The notes beneath the pieces were generated by a model. The model saw only the letters and a list, made by a program, of their open reading frames with translations, was not told the DNA's origin and searched no databases. The translations under genes and the position numbers were made by a program. A stretch of 64,000 nucleotides of DNA, taken from contig NW_026729330.1 of NCBI RefSeq assembly GCF_030272615.1, positions 32,807-96,806 of the forward strand. The letters are read 5' to 3'. Positions 1 through 10,195 of this stretch are shown here, piece by piece. This DNA is from Cryptomeria japonica. Lineage: Eukaryota; Streptophyta; Pinopsida; Cupressales; Cupressaceae. Within the stretch, counting starts at the first letter, position 1, and each line of letters begins with the position of its first letter.

Positions 1-2
1 TC

Positions 3-2147
3 ATGCAAGAAGGATCAATAAGCACTCCACGGCAAGGTGTATTCTTGACTTTTGCAACTATATATAAAGGACCATCAGGTGCCTTGATAGTTTCACTGGA
101 ATCAAATGTGATGGAAGGTTCTCTAGGGATTTTCTGCTGCTCTACAAAGTTAATCACATTCGGAGTCATAGACACAAGACCATCAGGTGATAAAGAGGAA
201 TCATTAGTCTCAATCACATTAGAGGTATGAGAAGGTAATGGATCAGTAAAAATCTTAAGATTTTGGTTAGGAGGAGCTACAGATGTGTTGCCTTTATCAT
301 TCACATCTGAAACAGAGATAGTATTATTATCAATCAAATCTTGAATTTTACCCTTTAAAGCAAAACATTTTTTCGTATCATGCCCAGGTTGACGATGAAA
401 TTGACAAAAATATTTGTTATCAAAATAGGGTGAGTTAATCTTTGCAGGATCTATTTGCTTTATAGGAGGGAGAGTAAGCACATTTTGTTCCAATAACTTG
501 TTCATAATACTATGCAATGATTCATTCAAAGGAGTAAACTTTCTTTCTTTCTTGAAAAACATAGAAATAGGAGGCACACCTGATGCTGCATTCACATTGT
601 TGTTGATGATGTTTTCGTTGAACTTAATGAACTCTCTATTTGGTTTAAACTTCCCAAATGGTTGTTGACTACTATCACCATTATCACTCGGAGCCATAGG
701 ATTTGCTTGTTCCATTTGACTCACAGTCAGTTGATAATTGTGAAGAGTTGCACACAACTGTTGGAAAGAAGTAAACTCAGAAAACAAAAAATTTTCTCTA
801 ATATCTTTTTGTAAATTAGAAATAAAGATTCTTTGAATATCACTGTCAGGTACTGGAAAAGAAATTTGAGCACACAAATGCTTATATCTACCAATGAAAT
901 CAGTCACTTTTTCTTTGACACCTTGTTTACAATGCATTAAAATCAATCAAAGTAACTTTAGGACCTATATTGTTTTGAAATTGTTGAATAAAAGCATTTG
1001 CAAGTTGTTGGAAAGAAGTAATAGAATAGGAAGGCAACGAGCAATACCATTGTAGAGCCTTATCTCTTAATGTTCTAGTAAACAGTTTTGCAAGCAACCT
1101 TGGGTCATGAGCAAAATCAGTACATATTGTTTGAAAGGTCTTAAAATGTGTTATAGGATCACCTTTACCATTATAAAGCTCCAACTGCGGGATTTCAACA
1201 TGTTTAGGGGGGATAGCTCTAACAATGTCAAGAAAAAGTGGGCTCACAACATCAAATGTGGGCTCACTACACTTAGATTGATTCATAGAGGCAATTTGTT
1301 GCTGTAAAGAAGAGACAGTTTGTGCAAGATTGTTAATGGTCGCTTCAGTCGAAGAGTTCATATTAGACATGTTAGATTGTGATGGAGGTATTATGTTATT
1401 GAAAGAAGGTAATGATTAAGAGTAAGGTTGTGGGACACTATGATGGTTAGTCATAGGAGATGATTGGGAAAAAGGAACACTACAAGGAGGAATGGAATGG
1501 TTAAATGAATTGCCCCCTTGCGCCATGTTCATTTGTGGAGATGTAATAGGGACACTCATTGAAGGAATGAATGAAGCAGTCGGATTGAATGAAGGAAGAG
1601 GGTTGATTGTAGAAGAAGGATTGCCCCCATGACTGGTGATCATAGGTGGAATGTTTTGTATTGAAGTAGTCATTATGTTTGATGTAAAAGTAGGTATACT
1701 AGCAATAGAAGTTGTCAAAGGAATAGAATGATTGACTTGAGTAGGAGGTTGTGTATAACCTAAAGTTTCGGCACAACTCTTCATAGGCATCACATTCGAA
1801 TCCACGATATGTGCAATACCACGCAAAATATCAATTCCATTCTTATCACTTTGAACCATACATTTTAGACCCTCAATTAATGAAAGAGTTGGACTATTGG
1901 GGTATTCTTGAGACATCCATTGTTGAAAATCATCAAATTGGTTATCCAATTTCGAAAGTTGTTCTACAGAAACCTCATGGAGAGCTTCCTCATCATTAAG
2001 AGGATTAGAGGAATTACCCGTGTCCTCGTTAAAAAGGCCATTCGAATTAGGTTCCATCTCCTCGGTAATTAAACCTTGGAAAGACTTAATTCTAAGGCTT
2101 CGTCTAATGGGAATAGTGTAAGTAGGGCTTATTGTTGTAAAACTCAT
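3..2147 (-). pseudogene. Ty3/gypsy gag and start of protease region (element G1), broken
   Basis: Read on the minus strand from 2147 downward. A Ser/Pro/Asn-rich N-terminal segment (2147-1419) ends at an in-frame TAA (1416-1418). The same frame resumes as a retrotransposon gag core (about 1370-927) with DPITHFKTFQ and ALQWYCSLP, the usual capsid-like domain that packages element RNA. A one-base insertion near 931 shifts the frame. After it come KVTDFIGRYKHL and a zinc-knuckle-like CQFHRQPGHDTKKC near 370-420, followed by the stretch leading to protease that leaves the window at base 1. So there is at least one nonsense codon and one frameshift: a dead copy. The domain order and the FHRQPGHD finger are typical of plant Ty3/gypsy elements. 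The lineage within gypsy is not determined. Confidence 0.85.
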
Positions 2148-2159
2148 GCACTAGAGGGA

Positions 2160-3517
2160 GAAAGAAAATTTTGAATTTTGAAAATGGTGAAATTGAACAA
2201 TGAGATAATGATAATCCAATTTGAACTTTGTGAAAGAAGAAGGAAACACAACTTCCAAGAAAGGTAGGCACAATTGAAAATTAGGGCCAAGGGGGTAGCA
2301 CTTAATTTTAATTGTTATCTTGAAAATTGAAATCTTGAATTTTGAATTTATTTTCGAATTTAGAGGTAGCAAATTTCAATAAAATCAGCCAATCTCCTAG
2401 ATTTAAGCTATTAAATGCAATCATGACAACCTCCCGAAGTTTCAGAAAAAATGTCGGGGACCGTGGTGAACGGAGTGCACACGGTCCTCGCAACTTTTTT
2501 CGAAATTTTCAGGGATGAAAGTTATGATGATTTTAAAGCTAATTTGAAAAAATTGAGTGATTTTACAATCTGTAGATAGGCCAAATTAAAGTTGCAATCT
2601 CAAAATTGAACCCTACCAAGATTGTTGAAAAATGCAAAATTTGAATTTTGAAAAAGAGAGGGAAACTGATATTTTGAATTTTATGATTTTAGAGGGAATA
2701 CTAACAGCAATGCAAGCTTTGAAATTTAAAAGTTGACTCAATTTCACGCAAAATTCAATTTTGGAAGTGGAAATCAAAGTTGTTGCAATTAAACACTTAA
2801 TTTCAAAAGTCACAAATTGCAGAAATTTGAATAAAGCACTGAAACTTTGAATGAATGCCAACACACTTTTCAGATTTACGAGAGTAAGAAACATAATTTT
2901 AACACAAAATTTCAATTTCAACAATTCTTTAATGATTATAAGCCTTAATCCAAGCGATCACTAGACCAACTTTGACTTTAATTTTGAAAGTGTTAGAATT
3001 GATGAAATCAGCCAAGATTCTGGATTCTAGCAGAAAAATACAGTAAGATCTAGCTCCCGAAATTTCAGAAAAAATGTCCGGGATGATGGTGCTCAGAGTG
3101 CACACGGTCCTTGCAACTTTTTTCAAAATTTTCAGGGATGGGAGATATTATGATTTTGTTGCGGAATCCAAAGTTACAGCCGATTTGGAGGTGTTTTGAT
3201 TAGTGAAATCATCGGTCAAAGGTTGAATCAAGAGGGTTTTAAAAATTAGGGTTTTGACACTTAACCACTTAATTTTCAGAATTAAAGCACAAATATGAAT
3301 TGACAATTTGCAATAGAAGGGTAGATCTGAAACAAGCATTAACAATTAAACATTTCACAAGCTCAATTACTAAAAAGAAAATTTAGGGTTTTTATGCAAT
3401 TAACCTCTAAAATTTGCAAAAGATCAAGCATGGAAATGTAATTAAGGAAGCAAAAAAAATTTCAGATCTAACCATGAATAATCAGAATTAGGATGTTTCA
3501 CGTTGGGTTCACCAAAA
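2160..3517 (-). repeat. G1 leader with duplicated segments and a shared 16-mer
   Basis: The non-coding leader between the G1 primer-binding site and gag is AT-rich. It contains two related segments (about 2380-2530 and 2995-3150). Each carries 'agtttcagaaaaaatgtc'-like sequence, then GAGTGCACACGGTCCT, then 'gcaactttttt' and 'attttcagggatg'. The exact 16-mer lies at 2473-2488 and 3096-3111, and a third copy lies inside the adjacent LTR at 3878-3893. Spacings are 623 and 782 bases. Short ORFs here are not credible genes. Confidence 0.7.
3503..3517 (-). other. Primer-binding site of gypsy element G1
   Basis: Minus-strand TTTTGGTGAACCCAACG lies directly after the LTR end ...TTTACA. This position and the TGGTGAACCC core fit a tRNA 3'-end complement used to prime minus-strand DNA synthesis in plant gypsy elements. 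The matching tRNA species was not determined. Confidence 0.55.
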
Positions 3518-4688
3518 TGTAAAGCCAAAAATCGAACCCCAGGTGTTCCCCCCACTCCAAGGAGAGAGAAAGGAGGTCACTAGGGTTGACGGTTTTCACT
3601 TAGGAGAGACTTTACATTCAAAAGAGGGGTTGAAACCCACAAGATCCAATCCCACACAATGCAAGACTAGATTCGAAATGAGTTTCAAGGGTTGAGACAG
3701 CAAGGATACCCTCTTTAGTAAAGAATGTAGATAGAAGGATTGAAAAAGCAAGAAAGATTAGCTTGTACACGGAGATTGGGACACAGGATGAAGCTACAGA
3801 CTTGAAATTAGCAGTAAAATGTCGAGACAATGCTGTCCTGCAAGTTTGAGTGAAAGTTGACTGGACGATGGCGCCCAGAGTGCACACGGTCCTCCACAAA
3901 ATCTGCAAAACGAAGGGGGATCTGTTCGTCTCTGCACAAGGATTCCAGATCTTCAATTACAGCCGCGTACCTGCAACCTACACACAGAAAAGAGAGGATG
4001 ATTGGGGGGTTAGGGATTAGGGGTTTGCCTTCAGGTCAAACCCCGGTTTTGGAATTAACCAAGAAATGAGAATGCTGTAAATGTAAATGTTTGTAATGTA
4101 ATCAAGTACTGATACCTTGTTGTAAGAATGTTTGTATTCTTACATGCGAAGGTGTAATGATGTTGTAGGTTGTATGTTGTAGGTGATCTCCTCTTCAATG
4201 GTTGAATCCTTGTCTTGAATGCAACACCTAGCCTTGAATGGAGACTTAGAATGCTCAATTGCTTGAAGGAATGCTTGAATGTTTGAAAGTTTGCCTATCG
4301 CTTCCGCCTCTTGCACACATATGTTTTTTCCTCCCCTTTTTCTGAAAGGGGAAATGTAGTTTATATACTTGTCAATTAGGGTTAGGAGACTGATTTTTCC
4401 GACCTTAGGCCGACCTAGGAGCATTATTTTCCAAATTGCAAACTTAAAGACCCGATGCCCAACAAGAGACCAGGCCCAAAATAGGGCCAGGGACCAGGGC
4501 ACTAGGCGCCATGGTCCCACCTCCCGGGACAGTAGGGTGCAAGAAGGATCAGGCCAAGGTGCAGAAAGATGCAGTTTTTGATGTCGTAAACAGGTTTCGG
4601 GATCTCCATTCAGGTTCAACATTGTGCCGCCATCGTGAAGACCCAAATGTAGTTGAAATTGCAAGTGTCGCAATTTTATGATGCTACA
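3518..4688 (-). mobile_element. 5' LTR of gypsy element G1
   Basis: On the minus strand it starts TGTAGCATCATAAAATTGCG at 4688 and ends ...GGCTTTACA at 3518, next to the primer-binding site. A TATA box (minus AAGTATATAAAC, near 4349-4361) sits about 330 bases from the start and would place the transcription start near 4325. The upstream boundary coincides exactly with the point where the copia gag frame of the neighbouring element is cut, which supports 4688 as the insertion edge. The 183-residue open frame across this LTR (4140-4691) has no recognisable domain and is dismissed. Confidence 0.7.
4349..4361 (-). promoter_or_regulatory. TATA box in G1 LTR
   Basis: Minus-strand AAGTATATAAACTAC within the LTR, at a position expected for the element's own RNA polymerase II promoter. 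It is a motif call only. Confidence 0.5.
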
Positions 4689-5826
4689 CATACTTTTTTA
4701 TACTCTTTCCCCACTTTCCAGAGCTCTTCAAGTGCACTTATGAGTTCACCCTCAAAATCTACCCCAACTTCAACTTCTTCTTCTTCATCACTAGCTTCTT
4801 GCTCATCATCTAGTTCTCCTTGTGCCATAAAGAGATTAACCTCTCTTTCTTCTTCACTGCAATCATCATTAGAGACACTCTCTTCATCTATGGCATCATC
4901 TTCAAAAGTGTAGAGACTGATTTTCTTCCTAAAGTTCCTTCTCATTGGCTTGTAGGTTGTCTTCAATTTATCCTTACCAGAAGTCTATTGTTTTGCTTCT
5001 CATATCCATCTTTCTCACCATAGGGGCACTTAGAAGAAAAATGTCCTATTTTACCATAGTTGAAGCACTTGAAGGGTAGCTTACCTTTGTACTTGCCTGA
5101 TTCCTTTTTGAGTTTTCTCACAAAGTTAGCTACATCAGTATCTGAGTCTTCATCTTCTTTGAGAGGAACATATTATTTTCCTTTCTTGGTTGAGTTGAAG
5201 GCAACCTCTCTCTTTGAAGTTTCATCACTTACTGTCCTCATCTCATAGGATGATAGAGAACCAAACAATTCATCCATGAAGAAGGATTTTATATCTTTAT
5301 CTTTTTTAATACTAGAGACTTTTGTATCATACCTTGTGGTTAATGGTCTCAGATCCTTCTTCACAATAACTTCATCTGAGACATCCTCTCCAAATCCTCT
5401 TATAGCACTCACAATTTTATCCACTTTTTATAGATAGTCAGATATCTTCTCCTCATCCTTCATTTTCAAGTTTTCAAACTGAGCTCTTAGATTTTGGAGT
5501 TTAGCTTCTTTCAATTTGAAATCTCCTTCATATATACTTTGTAGCTTGTCCCATGTTGCTTTTGTTGATGTGCAGTGCATGAATTTCATGAACTCTATAT
5601 TAGACAAGCCACTTAAGATTGCATTCTTATCTTTGGCATTGTTCTCATATTCTTTCTTAGCATCACGATCAGTAGGAGGAGTGGATGGAACTATATATAC
5701 ATTCTTTACTAACATCCAAGCATCAAAACCTAGGAAAGATAGGTTGGTTTCCATCATTATTTTCCAAAAGGCATAGTTAGTGCCATCAAACATAGGTGAT
5801 TTAGAGGAGGATTCATTCCTATCCAT
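4689..5826 (-). pseudogene. Ty1/copia gag (element C1), interrupted by G1
   Basis: The gag starts at 5826 (ATG, MDRNESSSKSP) and has the copia UBN2-type capsid fold signature: FDGTNYAFWKIMMETNL near residues 13-29 and TKATWDKLQSIYEGD further on. The frame stops near 5428 and resumes (5424-5173, 'MDKIVSAIRGFGEDV'). A zinc knuckle follows at about 5090-5040, reading CFNYGKIGHFSSKC. The second zinc-binding Cys is Tyr, so this CCHC knuckle is defective. After it comes an acidic segment rich in Glu/Asp (4966-4700), which is cut at 4688 by the G1 LTR. The rest of the copia pol is not seen to the left inside the window. Role in life: the nucleocapsid precursor of a copia element. It is now non-functional. 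Confidence 0.85.
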
Positions 5827-5887
5827 TGTGTTAACAAAGAAGGATCTACCCAAGCTAGAGAAAGCCTTTATTATAAGGGAACCTAGG

Positions 5888-5899
5888 GCTCCGATACCA
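5888..5899 (-). other. Primer-binding site of copia element C1
   Basis: Minus-strand TGGTATCGGAGC, two bases beyond an LTR end ...TTCTTCA (5902). It matches the initiator-Met tRNA complement TGGTATCAGAGC used by plant copia elements at all but one position. Confidence 0.75.
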
Positions 5900-5901
5900 A
5901 T

Positions 5902-6900
5902 TGAAGAACACAAATGGACACTAAAAGGGTGGGGCAAGTGAATCAGTGTATTATAAAAAAAATTAAATTAAGTGTGTAGATATTAAGAATACAATACAAA
6001 TGAGAACACACACACACACACATACAAGAATCAATCCATAACACAAGATTTACGAGGAAAAACCATAGTGGGAAAAATGTCGCTGAGAATAGCTGCTAGA
6101 GTCTACTACTCCAATCTAGGCTCACAATAAAATCACTAATTACAATATGTTTAGGGCACTAACCCAAGGAGCACCAATGCCTGATATTTTTGAGCACCAA
6201 CCCCAGACAATTTAGAGAAACTATTCAAGGAGCACCTACCCCTGCTCCAAGCACCCACTCAGAGAAATACATTAATATCATTTTTTTTCCAAAACAATGA
6301 AAAACATTCTTACAAATGTGCTTTGTACCACTTACAACTTCTCACACCTTGAGAATGAATTTCTCTGCCTACTGATGTTCTTCTTCTGTTTTATCTTCTT
6401 CTCTCTGCCTCTACTTCTCGCTTCTAATCTTTTTTCTTTCTTCTCTTTGTCTCTCTCTGTGACTTAATTCTCTTCACACATTCAATAGCAATAGCAACTA
6501 TCGACACACCTAGTTTTTCTTCTTGGTCAACTTGTACACTTAGTGTTTTCCCTTCAAAAGTAGATTCAAAATTTGATCTCCTCAAGCTTCCAAGAGATTA
6601 TGTCTACAAACAGATTAGATCTTTTGTACACTGATAGCTGCCAATCATAAATACACTCTCTAGTCCTCTAGTTCATCTTTGTGTTCAAATATTTATGCAT
6701 CCACCTCTCTGCTACAAGATCCTCTTGAGCCACTAAATGATCTACCTTGCCTATCTTGGATTGACTACTAGCAATAAATACATCTTTGTTTTGTTATTAT
6801 TCTCTATACTTGGATTGCTATTTTCAGCAAACTCAATCTGTCTAATAGATTTCATCTTCTCCCTGTCGATCACCTCGAGCCCTACAACCATTTGTAGATG
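5902..6900 (-). mobile_element. 5' LTR of copia element C1, outer edge unresolved
   Basis: Its inner end is fixed by the primer-binding site. On the minus strand it contains the U5 motif GGTTTTTCCTCGTAAATC (near 6050-6070), related to motifs in three other copia LTRs of this window, and an (AC)n tract at 6007-6023. A TATA-like minus GCATAAATATTT lies near 6695-6705. I could not fix the outer end. The LTR may extend through the 75-bp tandem repeats to the left of 7900. No reliable coding sequence is present. Confidence 0.5.
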
Positions 6901-7145
6901 AGATTCCATTAATGCATTCTCTATCCTTTGTCAACCTTCCCCGAAGAGATGGACAGCTACCTCCATCATTGCCGACTTCTGCATATCAGAATTTTTCAAG
7001 CCTGGATGCCACATGTCTTCAAAACCATCATCTAAGTCACTCAGTCCACATCGGTCAACTGCCATGTGGATCCGTGTTTCTATAGGCATGCCAACGTGTC
7101 GAGAAAATCATCTTCCATGATCATACCAGCCTCAAACTTTGTCAT

Positions 7146-7610
7146 TGTGGGATGGCGAGATATGTACCATCTCTTTTTTATCTTACCCCACAGGGTCATT
7201 TTTCCATCCTTATGCATGCTATGGGACAACATAATTCTTCTCCCTTCTTTGTCTTTCCTTACCCCATAGGGCCATTGCGCATTTGTCTTGCATGACACAA
7301 GATAGCAGGGACCCTCATCATATCTTCATCTTAGATGTTGCACACACACTTTTCCCTTCACCCTCTATTGTCACAGGATAGCAGGAGACATCTCTCCCTT
7401 CTCCTTGTGTTACCCTATATGACCACTTCGCTCTCATCTGACTTGCTGCAGGATAGCAGGGAATGTTTTTTCCCTTGCATTAATGTTATCCCACAAGGTC
7501 ACATTTATCTCATCCAACACACCGTGAGATAATAGGGTGCTCCGCTCTTCATTGTTTTCCTTACCCCGCACAGTTGCTTCTTTCCTATCTTTGTCGTCTT
7601 AGGATAGCTG
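7146..7610. repeat. 75-bp tandem repeat array, about six units
   Basis: Unit starts are seen at 7146, about 7222, 7298, 7374, 7449, 7524 and a partial at 7599, so the spacing is 75-76 bases throughout. Each unit begins with a variant of CAGGATAGCAGGGA. The better-preserved units then carry a 'ttccctt' tract and a 'ttaccccataggg'-like block. Units differ by many substitutions but hardly at all in length. The array lies upstream (in element orientation) of the copia C1 LTR core and may be part of its U3. Confidence 0.85.
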
Positions 7611-8885
7611 CAGACAATTTGACGAGGTGGGCTTGACCAACCAACACTGCTCACATCCACCACCGTGGGGTCCCAGATGAATGTGTCACTGCCAACATGT
7701 ACCAGTCAAATGCTACCAACAAAACTTCAACTAACACAAGAGAAAGTGGGGACCACGCAAACCATCCAACCGCACAACACAACATCATATCAAAGGTCGA
7801 AGATCAGCCAAAAGTAAGAACAAACAACAAAAAAACTTCAACCTTTCCAATAAAGCACAATAATCCGATAAGAATCTATTTTCTTCCTATAGGACTCACA
7901 TAGCTTGAGAGACACATCCAAGCCTGAAGGAGGGTCTCATACGATCATAATGTAGCTCGAAGGGTTCAATCAGCAGCAAACACGTGGACACCAATGAGCC
8001 TGGCAAAGACACAACGACCACTACACCAAAATTGAACTATGCCGGTATAACACAAAGTGTTTGCATAGCCCAAAAACAATCAAAGCGATAGACCAAGTCA
8101 CACCGAAATGCAGGGATGTCAATCAGACTGAAACACAATCAATGCTGAAAAACTGCCAAACAATGGATTTTCAACATTTTTCTATTTGCAACCAAGATAT
8201 ATCAAACTCGTTGGATTAAACACATCTCTCTTTGTTGCCAATCTTATCCTCTACAACCTGCAACTGCTTGACCTAGTTGACATCAACGAAAATAATTGCC
8301 AACACTAGTGACTGGTGGAAGAAGGTTAGAATTAAATTTTGTTAAATATATTTACATCATCCATACAAAATGACATAAAATAAAGATCAAACAATTGAAA
8401 TGCCAAAATTATTACTTTATGTTTTACCTTAAATACCACTTTTAAAAGTTGAACATTATTCTTCATAGTTAAAATTCAATACTTTAAGCATTTAATCTCG
8501 ATCTCATAATATAAAATGTAATATAATTATAAAACTTAAATTCAATTGTAGACTTAAACTGATTGAATAACTCCATTGTAAGCTATCTTTATTGGCACAT
8601 CAGAAAAATACTGAATGATGCCTTTCTCAAGTGCGTTTAGGAATTCAAACTGATTGATTAAAGTTTCAAATAAACTGGAAATTTGCCTTCCACCATAAAA
8701 GTCTTATTTGACAACCTATTCATATAGGTGTGCACTATAAAGCATCTAACTAAACAAACATAAAACAAAGAAAGACATCGGAAGGAGACGTTAATAAAAA
8801 CGCTTAAGCAAGGCCTTGAATGATAGACAGGAAATGGAGCTGGAGTAGGTCAGTGTTCTCCAAACGCTCCATTCCTATATGATGA
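7611..8885. other. Intergenic stretch without recognisable gene
   Basis: The left part (to about 8330) has mixed composition and may still belong to the C1 LTR/U3. The right part is AT-rich flank of the phytocyanin gene. The only open frame (7697-7903, plus) is short and rich in Asn/Thr/Lys without a known motif. Confidence 0.4.
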
Positions 8886-9466
8886 TTATGCTTCTGGTGC
8901 TGGTGCAGGTGGATTATAAAAATAACTTTCAGTAACTGTTATTTTGAGCTTCTGACCCATTTCGCAATGTTCCTGCACTCCGCAGAAAAACCACATATCC
9001 CCAGGGGCTGTCAAAAATAAACTGTCAGCACCGCTTTCCAAAATTCCCCAATTTGGTTGATGTAAGCAGTTCTCGAATGCCGAGGCGTTTACCGCCATTA
9101 TCACGTTGTGATCACCCTGAGGATAGTTGAACACTGCGACCACCACCACAAACACATTTACACAAAATGGGTGATTATTATCATATCGTCCATTCAAATT
9201 GAGACTCCATAACTTAATTCTAAAAAGAGAGCTATGCATGTTTATATATAAAAGTGAACTTAGGCGAGGATGAAAATACCGAGTGCGTTTCCAACATAGA
9301 ATTGTTTGTTTTGTGCCCACGCTTGGTAGTCAAAGCCAACCGTCCATCCTTTCTCGTCACCCACTGTAATAACAAATGGTGCTCCAGCATTCACGATGTC
9401 CGAGACTGTAATTATTGATAATACAAAGGCAAGCGCTATAATGGAAACCATTTGTTTCGTTGCCAT
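8886..9466 (-). CDS. Stellacyanin-like phytocyanin, two exons (exon 1 9466-9280, exon 2 9133-8886)
   Basis: Small secreted blue copper protein of 144 residues, probably an apoplastic electron carrier. Exon 1 encodes a hydrophobic signal peptide (about residues 1-27) and the conserved ITVGDEKGW and FDYQAW motifs. The intron (9279-9134, 146 bp, GT...AG, phase 1) falls just before VFNYPQGDHNV. Copper ligand positions are His71, Cys113, His118 and Gln123 (HCEMGQK). Gln at the axial position is the stellacyanin pattern, whereas the other three copies here have Met. Cys85 and Cys119 can form the usual disulfide. The C-terminus is a short Pro/Ala tail (NPPAPAPEA) without a hydrophobic GPI-type end, so the protein is likely soluble. 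The start was chosen because it is the first ATG after a TATA box and begins the signal peptide. Phases add up to an intact frame. The biological substrate is unknown. Confidence 0.92.
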
Positions 9467-9550
9467 GGAGCTCCGTCTATAGGATCTTCTTAAATTATTA
9501 GAAAGTTTTATTGCAGCGAAACATGAATGGAATGAAGTCTGGCATGAGCA

Positions 9551-9556
9551 TTTATA
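9551..9556 (-). promoter_or_regulatory. TATA box of phytocyanin gene 1
   Basis: Minus-strand GCTATAAATGC lies about 85 bases upstream of the ATG at 9466, a normal distance for a plant core promoter plus short 5' UTR. Confidence 0.6.
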
Positions 9557-9854
9557 GCTTTATTTCTTTGAATTAATGGCCATAAAGCTGGAACCGGGCG
9601 GGTAGTCGAATGGATGCCACTCGGTGAATATCGCCGAAGTCGTTTGACACGTAATATCAAAATGAATGTCATAGAGAAGACCGAAACAGCATTGCTTTCT
9701 ACGTCGTGTGATTGCATTGTTTGGAGCCTAGTGGGCGCAAAAGTTGTAGTCCTTAGGTACTAGTTGGGCTACATACCATTTGGTGAAACGCTTGACCTAA
9801 ACGAGATGATGAAGTTCATATTTTGCCACAAAACCACATGTTTTGTACTTGTTC

Positions 9855-10195
9855 GTTAGGTTCTACCTTTGTCGGTACTCTAGGATTTCGATTAGTAGTA
9901 GAGGTCATGAGTAGAGTTCAACCTTCTTCTGTCGAAGTCCTAAAATAAACTCTTATCTATGCCACTGAGATTAGAGTTGCATAGATAATGCATAGTGAGT
10001 TATGCTATCTCATGATTAGAGGTCATACTTCTTTGTTAGGTTTTACCTATGTTGGCACTCTAGGATTTTGATTAGTAGTAGAGGTCATGAGTAGAGCTCA
10101 ACCTTCTTTTTCTAAGTCCTAAAAGAAACTCTAATCTATGCAACTGAGATTAGAGTTGCATAGTGATAGATTATACATAATGAGTTATGCTATAC
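9855..10195. repeat. Tandem duplication, 180-bp period
   Basis: Two consecutive copies start at 9855 and 10035, both with GTTAGGTT(C/T)TACC. They share 'ctctaggattt', 'gattagtagtagaggtcat' and 'ctgagattagagttgcatag'. They are diverged by scattered substitutions. No coding capacity. Confidence 0.8.

Noticed and set aside
4140-4691. 183-codon minus-strand open frame
   Set aside because: It lies wholly within the G1 LTR, overlaps its TATA box and has no domain. It is open by chance.
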